Shown here piece by piece: positions 24,986 through 32,107 of a stretch of DNA of 32,107 bases. How positions within the stretch are numbered: position 1 is the stretch's first letter; the number at the start of each line of letters is the position of its first letter. A program made the translations under genes and the position numbers. Under the pieces are notes generated by a model. The model was not told the origin of the DNA, made no database searches, and saw nothing but the letters and a program-made list of their open reading frames with translations. The DNA is from Methanobacteriota archaeon (GTDB lineage Archaea > Thermoplasmatota > Poseidoniia > Poseidoniales > Thalassarchaeaceae): assembly GCA_002698225.1 (NCBI GenBank), contig NZWD01000042.1, forward strand, positions 1-32,107, given 5' to 3'.

Positions 24986-26044
24986 TTAGGAAGTTAGCAT
25001 TCTGTGGAAGTGATGCACTCCAGTTTCTCTAGTTGGGGAATATCTCCCTCTGTCGTAAGCACCCGATTTTACCCCTCTGTGCGTCGCCTCAACGATGTCT
25101 TGGTCTTCTGCTTCCACCTTGTCGAGATCACCTCCAGCACCTGCTCCTAACTTTGAATGGTCCCAGACGAAGCCGTGGTAAACGATTCGGGTTCGGCCAA
25201 CAGAGAGTGGAATGACTAGATTGACCGACAACCCCCAGGGATAGAAGTTCAGCATCAAACCCGGGTACAGCCAGTAGTAGTATGCCGCTATTCTCTGGCC
25301 GTAATCTGGAGATGACTCAGGCAAACTGAAACAGGACTCGCTGTCTGAGGCTACTCCAATCTGTAACACTCCGCCCTCGAACAACTCGGTGCTATATGAG
25401 TCGTAATCTAGCTCCCCGTGCAAATCCCCATGGACATAAGGAATGTGAAAACCTTCGAGGTAATTATCAACATACAGCGCCCAATTAGCATCGATTTCGT
25501 AAGTACGGTGGCGCGACGGATCGTGTTGGAACGATTCTATCGGCATCCAGCCTATCCTAGCCTCAAGCTCTTCCAGACAGTCGTTGAAACGAATCGGATT
25601 ACTTCCTGCGAACAGCAGTCCTTTCCAACGCTTTAGGTCGAACGATGAAAGATCGTCAGAAAGACTAGGAAAGTCCTCGACATCTTCGAACTCCGGCATG
25701 TTGCGCATACAACCGTCTAGGCCGAAGGTCCGACCGTGGTAGCCACACTTCAGAGTCGAAGCGCTACATGCCTCTGTTGCAATGAGCATCCCGCGATGTG
25801 TACACACATTGGATAGGCACCTGATGACAGCATCTCGCGTCAGTAGCATCGGCTCGCCGACAAGTGACTCCATGTGTTCGAGTGGGAGTATGTTGTTCTC
25901 CGACAATTGATCCTCATGGGCGGCGAAGTGCCAGCATTCTTCGAAACCTGCCACTAAGTCGGTGAATGACTCCTCATCAGTGTAGAACCGGGAGGGCAGC
26001 GTATGCGCCTTTCGAATATCCGGATCAATTAGATTGGTCGTCAC
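24986..26044 (-). CDS. Rieske [2Fe-2S] aromatic-ring-hydroxylating oxygenase alpha-subunit-like protein
   Basis: Rieske motif CTHRGMLI...CGYHGRTF; mononuclear iron region DNYLEGFHIPYVH; C-terminal EDQDIVEATHRGVKSGAYDRGRYSPTRETGVHHFH. Confidence 0.9.
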   Translation of the reverse strand: MTTNLIDPDIRKAHTLPSRFYTDEESFTDLVAGFEECWHFAAHEDQLSENNILPLEHMESLVGEPMLLTRDAVIRCLSNVCTHRGMLIATEACSASTLKCGYHGRTFGLDGCMRNMPEFEDVEDFPSLSDDLSSFDLKRWKGLLFAGSNPIRFNDCLEELEARIGWMPIESFQHDPSRHRTYEIDANWALYVDNYLEGFHIPYVHGDLHGELDYDSYSTELFEGGVLQIGVASDSESCFSLPESSPDYGQRIAAYYYWLYPGLMLNFYPWGLSVNLVIPLSVGRTRIVYHGFVWDHSKLGAGAGGDLDKVEAEDQDIVEATHRGVKSGAYDRGRYSPTRETGVHHFHRMLTS

Positions 26045-26563
26045 TCACTCGTCCTCGGCCACTATCACTCTAGCAGCACGTAGGATGCGGTCATGGTACA
26101 TGTACCCGACTTCGACGATTTCGATAACCGAACCAGGTTTTTCCCCCTCTGGTACTGGGATTGTTGCTATGGCCTCCATAGTCGTTGGATCGAAGGCTGA
26201 ACCGACCTCAATCTTGATCACCCCCTCTGATTCGAGGGCTGCTCTGGCCCCCTCTAGGGTTAGTCTAACGCCCTCGCTTAGTGAATGTGAATCATCTCCC
26301 TCTCCAGCCCCTAGAGCCTTCTCAAGACTGTCGAGAAGAGGAAGCATCCTCAGAGCAAGAGACATGCCACCGTATCTGATTGCGTCTGAACGGTCACGAG
26401 CAGCCCTCTGCCTGACATTGACCATCTCTGCGGCGGAATACTGCAATTCCTTTTCCAATTCCTCCACTCTAGCCTCTAGGGCAGCCATAGGGTCAACTTC
26501 CTCCTCAAGCTCCCCCTCTTCCTTGGTCTCTACTGGCTCATCCGTCACATCATCACGTCCCAT
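26045..26563 (-). CDS. grpE: GrpE nucleotide exchange factor
   Basis: Acidic coiled-coil N-terminus; MLPLLDSLEKAL; FDPTTMEAIATIPVPEGEKPGSVIEIVEVGYMYHDRILRAARVIVA. Confidence 0.92.
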   Translation of the reverse strand: MGRDDVTDEPVETKEEGELEEEVDPMAALEARVEELEKELQYSAAEMVNVRQRAARDRSDAIRYGGMSLALRMLPLLDSLEKALGAGEGDDSHSLSEGVRLTLEGARAALESEGVIKIEVGSAFDPTTMEAIATIPVPEGEKPGSVIEIVEVGYMYHDRILRAARVIVAEDE

Positions 26564-26590
26564 TCCACATTCAATAATCCGATGGTCATC

Positions 26591-28369
26591 CTATTCTGCG
26601 TAGAAGTACTCGCCAGAAGCCTTCTGCTCCCTGTCTTTTACGCTATCAGTCTTGTTGATTCTCGGGCGATGTGAGTCATGGTCACGACGGAAGGTGACAC
26701 CAACTTCTGAAAGGAATCTGTTCATACCTTTTCTGAGGCTTAGAGGTCCTATAGCATCACCATTCTGCCCCCCCTCGCCCTCGAATACTAGAAGAGAATC
26801 AGAGACGATATCGATGAAATAGATATCATGGTCGATAACCATGGCCGCCTTCTCGTTGCTTTCCATGGTACGACGGATTGCCTTGGCAGCTTCCATCCTA
26901 GCATTCGCATCAAGATGGGCGCTAGGCTCGTCCAGTAGGTACAAATCAGCCTCCTTACCTAAGCAGATAGCTATGCTGACAGCCTGCAACTCGCCTCCTG
27001 ACAACTTCTTCGCGCGCAACTCCAGCATCCTGTCGACCTGTAGTGTGCGAATAACCTGAGTGTTGAATTCACCCGTCCTCCACTTGTTGCCAAGTTCGGT
27101 GTCTAACCAGTCCTGCACAGTCCCCTCAAAGTCGGTATTCACATGCTGGGGTTTGTAGGAGACCTTCGCATCCATCGTGCACCAGCCTTCATCAGGGTCA
27201 ATTTCTCCAGCGATAATCTTGACCAGAGTGGTCTTACCAGTAGCATTAGGACCGACGACCCCAACCACTTCAGCCGACTTCACCTCTCCTTCACCGGTCT
27301 CAAGTCTGAAGTCCCCGAGAGTCTTCTCAATCCCGCCCCACTTCAGTATTGGCGAGCCAATATCCTCGCCCCTAGTACGCCCTCTGAGGAAGCTAATCGG
27401 TTTGTCGCGAATTCTGATGTTCTCCTCAGGGAGAAAACCATCGAGATAGGAGTTGATGGCAGTTCTGGTCGAGCGTGGAGGAGTGAAAATCCCGTAGGCT
27501 GCACGCTCACCATACACAACATGAAGGAGGCCGCACAGAACATCGAGGATTGCAAGGTCGTGCTCGACCACTAGGACCCTTTTTCCTTTCTCAGCAAGGT
27601 CTTGGATGATCTTGACTACTCGCATCCTCTCATGGATGTCCAAGTATGAAGAAGGCTCATCGAAGAAGTATACTTCAGCCTCTTTGAGCAGGGTTGCACA
27701 GATTGCCACACGTTGCAACTCTCCACCTGACAGACCTCCGAGTTTGCGCCCTAGGACATGATTGATGGCGAGCAGTTCTGCATACTCTTGCAATTGATCT
27801 CTGTCATCCACCCGCTCGAGCAGTTCCCTTACATCGCCATCAAATATCTTCGGCAACTTATCGATATACTGCGGTTTGACTGCTATACTCACTCCTTCTG
27901 AGGCTACTAGACTCAGGTAGTCTCGCAACTCACCTCTAGGAAATGATTCCAGGACTTCCTCCCATTCTCTCGAGTTAATGGTCCAGTCTCCGAGATTAGG
28001 TTGAATCGTACCTGCCAGCAGATTGACCGCCGTTGACTTGCCCATCCCATTGGGCCCTAGGATTCCAACCACCTGCTCCTCTCTCGGAGCAGGGAGTCGG
28101 AACAGGCGGAATCCATTCTCTCCGTAGCGATGAGTCATCTCGCCATCCAACTCCTCTGGGAGATTGGTTATGATGAGAGCATCGAAGGGGCATTTCACAA
28201 CGCAGATTCCGCAGCCAATGCACAATGGTTCAGAGACAAGGGGCTTCCCGCTCGAGTCATCCAGAACTATGCACTCAATGCCGTTTCGAACAGGTGGGCA
28301 AAATGCCCAGCACTCCGCATTGCACTTCTTGGGCTGGCAGCGATCTTCGAGTAGAACTGCAACCCTCAT
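26591..28369 (-). CDS. Ribosome recycling ATPase ABCE1/RLI
   Basis: N-terminal Fe-S clusters DRCQPKKCNAECWAFCPPVRNG and CIGCGICVVKCPFDAL; two ABC domains (GPNGMGKST, GPNATGKTT; LSGGELQRVAI, LSGGELQAVSI). Confidence 0.97.
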   Translation of the reverse strand: MRVAVLLEDRCQPKKCNAECWAFCPPVRNGIECIVLDDSSGKPLVSEPLCIGCGICVVKCPFDALIITNLPEELDGEMTHRYGENGFRLFRLPAPREEQVVGILGPNGMGKSTAVNLLAGTIQPNLGDWTINSREWEEVLESFPRGELRDYLSLVASEGVSIAVKPQYIDKLPKIFDGDVRELLERVDDRDQLQEYAELLAINHVLGRKLGGLSGGELQRVAICATLLKEAEVYFFDEPSSYLDIHERMRVVKIIQDLAEKGKRVLVVEHDLAILDVLCGLLHVVYGERAAYGIFTPPRSTRTAINSYLDGFLPEENIRIRDKPISFLRGRTRGEDIGSPILKWGGIEKTLGDFRLETGEGEVKSAEVVGVVGPNATGKTTLVKIIAGEIDPDEGWCTMDAKVSYKPQHVNTDFEGTVQDWLDTELGNKWRTGEFNTQVIRTLQVDRMLELRAKKLSGGELQAVSIAICLGKEADLYLLDEPSAHLDANARMEAAKAIRRTMESNEKAAMVIDHDIYFIDIVSDSLLVFEGEGGQNGDAIGPLSLRKGMNRFLSEVGVTFRRDHDSHRPRINKTDSVKDREQKASGEYFYAE

Positions 28370-28436
28370 GCTCTTTACCCCGTGATGAATTATTCAATAC
28401 TTCTTCCATTGGCTAGCCGTCGGCAGCCGCTTCTGC

Positions 28437-29732
28437 TCAGAGAGCGAGAAAGCGGTAGCGGATGTATACATACGCGGCGAAAACCATCTTTTCGGTCTTT
28501 GAGAGTTGCACCCTCTCGGTGAAAACATCGCCACCATTCTTCTCGATCTTCTTGAGTATTGATTGATAGAAAGTAGCCATTGCTGCGGGTGAATACCGCG
28601 ACCTACGATCGAGAAGCGGGAGCAGTTTGAATGCCTTCTCCTTGTATTGATTGCATTTCTCTATGTACTCCTCGACGAAAGGCTTCCAGCCGGGATGTTC
28701 TAGCAACCCGATTCCACTCTTCACATCATCCTCAGAGATGCCGTACTTGGCGAGATCATCGAGCGGCAGGTATATTCTGTCTCTTTCTGCATCCTCAGCG
28801 ACATCTCTCAGGATGTTGGTGAGCTGCATGAAAACGCCCCACGACTCAGCATATTCTCTCGCTCGATGGTCGTCGTAGCCGTAGATTTCGATGCAGACCA
28901 GTCCAACAGTTGAGGCGACCCTGTAGCAGTAAGAGTACAGATCCTCAAAGGTCTGGTATCGGTTGCGGTGGAAGTCATCTTCCATTCCACTAATCATGTC
29001 GTCGAGGAACTGACGAGGGAGTGAGAAATTCTCCACTGTATCCTTCATCGCCATAAAGATAGGATCGGTCGAGGTCACATCATCGTAAGCGCTGGATAAC
29101 TTCTTCCTATAGTAGAACAACTGCGACATCTTGTCATTGTAGGTGGATCGCTCAACGACAGGGCGACCGGGGCTCAGTGACTCAATCTGCTCACGATAAT
29201 CTACAGATTCCTTCTCCTCAGAGGAACCCCCGGGAAAGATATCTTCGTAATCTCCATCGGCTATGTCGTCAGCCCTGCGGCAGAAGGCATAGTAGGCCAT
29301 TATCGCCCTTCTCTCATAGTCTGGTAGATACTTGAACGAATGATAGAAATTGCCAGCCTCCCTTCTTGTTAACTCCTCGCAGTAGTCGTAAGCGGTGTCA
29401 ATCATCTCTTGAGGAACCTCGGGCTCAGTCCAGATTGCAGCATCGATGTGCCTGAACGGATTAACCAATTCTCCTCTAGTTCCGATTACACCCATAAACA
29501 GGGCCCCTTCCCTGACGGCTTCGAGTGCGGTGATACTGATTACGCGAACAGCCTCCTTGGTTATGGTGACTGCAGATCGAACTCTCTCTAGGCCACTGGC
29601 AGGGACCTCGTCATAGTCATACACAGATATGCTACGCTCATCGTACTCCGAGCCCCCAAGGGCCGAACCGGATTGCTGCTGCCGTGGCATTCTGCTCGTG
29701 GCTAGCGACCAGAGCCCACCTTTGAAACTCAC
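28437..29732 (-). CDS. Squalene/phytoene synthase family protein (phytoene-synthase-like)
   Basis: YHSFKYLPDYERRAIMAYYAFCRRADDIADG; LTNILRDVAEDAERDRIYLPLDDLAKYGI; ~110-aa N-terminal extension before the core. Confidence 0.88.
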   Translation of the reverse strand: MSFKGGLWSLATSRMPRQQQSGSALGGSEYDERSISVYDYDEVPASGLERVRSAVTITKEAVRVISITALEAVREGALFMGVIGTRGELVNPFRHIDAAIWTEPEVPQEMIDTAYDYCEELTRREAGNFYHSFKYLPDYERRAIMAYYAFCRRADDIADGDYEDIFPGGSSEEKESVDYREQIESLSPGRPVVERSTYNDKMSQLFYYRKKLSSAYDDVTSTDPIFMAMKDTVENFSLPRQFLDDMISGMEDDFHRNRYQTFEDLYSYCYRVASTVGLVCIEIYGYDDHRAREYAESWGVFMQLTNILRDVAEDAERDRIYLPLDDLAKYGISEDDVKSGIGLLEHPGWKPFVEEYIEKCNQYKEKAFKLLPLLDRRSRYSPAAMATFYQSILKKIEKNGGDVFTERVQLSKTEKMVFAAYVYIRYRFLAL

Positions 29733-29788
29733 CCTCGGGCGCGCGAGACATGCGTCAAAGCATCAACATCAGCGCAGTGGCACGAAAA

Positions 29789-30811
29789 TCAACTTCGCCC
29801 AGCCATTCCGGCTCTGTTTAGCAATTTTGAACTGGAACCTGGGAAGGGTACGGCCACAGCGACCTGCTTGAGAACCTCTTTAATCTCGTCCCTAGATATC
29901 TTGATTCGCTCTTCTGGATTGAGTACATTACCCAACCTTAACTTCTCAAGGGTCCTGTATGCAATTAATACGGGAAGCATGCATGCTCCGCGAAGTCTGA
30001 ATTGCGAGTGTGGCAGCATCCCGATGTATTCTATAGCGGCTTCGAGATGATCTGCGGTCAAATCCAGATATCGAGAGTACAATGGTCTGAATCTCTCAAT
30101 ATTACCGGGTTCTAAGAGATCCGAGGCAGAGAGTTCGAATTCAGACAAGACTGGAGAGGGGATGTAACAGCGTCCCATTGCCAAATCCTCGGGTATATCG
30201 CGCAGGATGTTAATCATCTGCAACGCCTTGCCAAATCGAACAGCTAAATCGTAGATTCTAACCTTATCCTCCTCTCCAAGATCGAACAAGTGCCCCAATG
30301 AAACGCTGGTCCAGAACTCACCTACGCTACCGGCCACGCGGTAGGCGTAGTCATCTAGCTCGGAATCATCCTGCAGTGATACCATGTTCTCCGAACTCGC
30401 GTCGGAAAACCTCTCTAAATCGAGTGTCTGACCACTGATGATTATGTCTAGGCAGCGCCTGATTCGATTTTGATCCTCATCCGAGAATCTACTCAAACAG
30501 GAGACCGACGATTCCACTACCTCTAGTAACCTCGCCTCAGCGGGATTACGCTGTACTGCGGACAACTTGCTCAAATCCGGTAGCTCTTCTTCGGCCCCTT
30601 GGACGAAGTCGCCGTACTGTTTGAGCCAGCCAAGTCTGTCGGAGGTAGAGCCTCGTTCTGAGTCTGCTATAGTGTCAGAAGTTCTAGCTAGAAGGTACAG
30701 TAGCCCGACCTGAGACCGAATCTTCGATGGGAGCTTACCAAGACTGAGGTAGAAAGATCTCGAAGTACCCTCGAGTATCTTGTCCAACTCCGGGTTGAGC
30801 AACTCGGCCAT
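29789..30811 (-). CDS. Squalene/phytoene synthase family protein (squalene-synthase-like)
   Basis: TSRSFYLSLGKLPSKIRSQVGLLYLLARTSDTIADSE; QMINILRDIPEDLAMGRCYIP. Confidence 0.88.
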   Translation of the reverse strand: MAELLNPELDKILEGTSRSFYLSLGKLPSKIRSQVGLLYLLARTSDTIADSERGSTSDRLGWLKQYGDFVQGAEEELPDLSKLSAVQRNPAEARLLEVVESSVSCLSRFSDEDQNRIRRCLDIIISGQTLDLERFSDASSENMVSLQDDSELDDYAYRVAGSVGEFWTSVSLGHLFDLGEEDKVRIYDLAVRFGKALQMINILRDIPEDLAMGRCYIPSPVLSEFELSASDLLEPGNIERFRPLYSRYLDLTADHLEAAIEYIGMLPHSQFRLRGACMLPVLIAYRTLEKLRLGNVLNPEERIKISRDEIKEVLKQVAVAVPFPGSSSKLLNRAGMAGRS

Positions 30812-30821
30812 ACTATCTCCC

Positions 30822-30840
30822 GTGTCGGCTCAGCCGACAC
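30822..30840 (-). promoter_or_regulatory. Perfect 9-bp-arm stem-loop between sucD and the squalene-synthase-like gene
   Basis: GTGTCGGCT-C-AGCCGACAC; followed on the minus strand by GGGAGATAGT-ATG; no U-tract. Confidence 0.5.
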
Positions 30841-30845
30841 ATCAT

Positions 30846-31775
30846 CTAAGACTCTCGCAGTCCGGCTTCTACCAAGACTCGTAACAAAACCTCTCCAATC
30901 TTAGAGGGATCTCTAGCTATGTGAATACCTGCCGCCTCGAATGCAGCAAACTTCTCCTCAGCGGTACCTTTCCCTCCAGAGATGATGGCGCCTGCGTGAC
31001 CCATTCTCTTGCCAGGTGGAGCAGTCGCCCCGGCCACGAAGCCGACAATCGGCTTGCTGAAGTTGTCTGCGACCCAAGCCGCTGCATCCTCCTCGGCAGT
31101 ACCACCAATCTCGCCAATCATCACGACTGCCTCAGTCTCAGGGTCTTCCTCGAAAGCCGCTAGGCAGTCGATGAATCCGGTTCCACTGACAGGGTCGCCA
31201 CCAATTCCGATACATGTGGTCTGACCTTCACCTACACTCATCGTCTGAGCCACTGCCTCGTATGTGAGCGTACCAGATTTTGAGATTATACCGATTCTGC
31301 CCTTGGCGTGGATGTATCCAGGCATGATTCCGACCTTGCAACCCCCATCTTCTCCGGGGGTGATGATTCCCGGACAGTTTGGACCAATCAGCCTGATTCC
31401 GGGTATCTTTGAGATATGTCCGACGCATCGGACCATATCGAGGGTTGGGATGCCCTCAGTGATACAAACTATCAATCCCCCTCCCTTGATTTCATTGAAC
31501 GCATCGGCAGCTTCGATGATTGCCGAGGCCGCGAATCTAGCTGGTACGTAAATCACGCTAACATCAGCATCAGTTTGGGAGATTGCTTCTGACATGCCAT
31601 TGAACACAGGGACATCACGACCGGGTAGTTCAACCACCTGCCCTCCCTTGCCGGGGGTGACTCCACCTACCACATCGGTTCCGTACTCTATCATCCGGGT
31701 AGCGTGAAATGTGCCTTGACTTCCAGTGATGCCCTGAACTAGGACTTTGCTCGCTTCATCAATCCAGATGCTCAA
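30846..31775 (-). CDS. sucD: Succinyl-CoA synthetase (ADP/GDP-forming) alpha subunit
   Basis: [45 protein letters not shown]; catalytic-His region [18 protein letters not shown]. Confidence 0.96.
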   Translation of the reverse strand: MSIWIDEASKVLVQGITGSQGTFHATRMIEYGTDVVGGVTPGKGGQVVELPGRDVPVFNGMSEAISQTDADVSVIYVPARFAASAIIEAADAFNEIKGGGLIVCITEGIPTLDMVRCVGHISKIPGIRLIGPNCPGIITPGEDGGCKVGIMPGYIHAKGRIGIISKSGTLTYEAVAQTMSVGEGQTTCIGIGGDPVSGTGFIDCLAAFEEDPETEAVVMIGEIGGTAEEDAAAWVADNFSKPIVGFVAGATAPPGKRMGHAGAIISGGKGTAEEKFAAFEAAGIHIARDPSKIGEVLLRVLVEAGLRES

Positions 31776-32107
31776 ACCCTCGCCCCCTCTAGTGCTGCGA
31801 CAATCGCTTCAGCTCCCTCGGCTAGTGTACTCACAGTAGTGACTTCCAAGGAACTCTCCTCCAGGACAGTCCTGCCTTCGACATGATTGGTGCCAGAGAA
31901 TCTGACCACAAGTGGAACCGACAAACCGACCTCTCTGGATGCATCAATAATGCTTCTAGCCACCATATCGCAGCGGATGATGCCTCCGAAGATATTCACT
32001 AGAATGCCTTCCACATTAGGATCTTCTAGAATGATACCGAATGCAGTAGTGATTGATTCCTTATTGGCCCCTCCTCCGATATCTAGGAAGTTGGCGGGCT
32101 CACCACC
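31772..32107 (-). CDS. sucC: Succinyl-CoA synthetase beta subunit, truncated by the right window edge
   Basis: Reverse-strand translation from 32107: [47 protein letters not shown]...; 4-nt overlap with sucD. Confidence 0.95.
   Translation of the reverse strand, partial: GGEPANFLDIGGGANKESITTAFGIILEDPNVEGILVNIFGGIIRCDMVARSIIDASREVGLSVPLVVRFSGTNHVEGRTVLEESSLEVTTVSTLAEGAEAIVAALEGARV

Noticed and set aside
26034-26603. 189-aa plus-strand ORF antisense to grpE
   Set aside because: Very Ser-rich shadow frame over a clearly recognisable GrpE.
28410-28430. GGCTAGCCGTCGGCAGCC imperfect palindrome between ABCE1 and the phytoene-synthase-like gene
   Set aside because: Arms are short and interrupted; not convincing as a terminator or regulator site.
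1-32107. Search for tRNA/rRNA genes, CRISPR repeats, transposases, integrases or defence genes
   Set aside because: Intergenic gaps are mostly under ~130 bp, no regular direct repeats were seen, and all long ORFs are metabolic, informational or transport genes; nothing supported these classes.

Overview
The window is a gene-dense, mostly single-copy archaeal chromosomal segment. Archaeal hallmarks are ABCE1/RLI, a DRG-type GTPase, CTP-dependent riboflavin kinase, NadM-type NMN adenylyltransferase and archaeosine TGT-like + PUA. Overall style suggests a marine Thermoplasmatota/Poseidoniales-like genome; that placement is inference only. I found no rRNA, tRNA, CRISPR array or mobile element. 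About 25 CDSs are supported. Left to right they are: fused aconitase-X (truncated at the left edge), TgtA/ArcS-like protein, a translationally coupled ABC-ATPase/permease/ATPase/permease set followed by an AttH/CrtC-like protein, a TPR-like protein, TruA, RibK, a PqqB-like MBL protein, an alpha-oxoamine synthase, a small membrane protein, a 4HBT thioesterase, a membrane protein, citrate synthase, GDPD, an MFS/UMF1-like transporter, TatC, DRG GTPase, an unknown protein, NadM, a large lipoprotein hydrolase, a Rieske oxygenase, GrpE, ABCE1, two squalene/phytoene synthase paralogs, SucD and SucC (truncated at the right edge). The strongest oddities are: (1) a glycerophosphodiester phosphodiesterase whose catalytic HRG strand sits at the extreme C-terminus, as in a circular permutation; (2) a TgtA/ArcS-like protein that appears to lack the CxCxxC zinc ligands and has a degenerate ArcS PCSxxKPY motif; (3) two unrelated membrane transporters with large acidic DxDxDG (thrombospondin-3/calcium-like) insertions; (4) a coupled two-ATPase/two-permease cassette with an AttH/CrtC-like gene; (5) perfect stem-loops directly upstream of start codons. 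All family calls are from reading translated motifs from memory; no searches were run.
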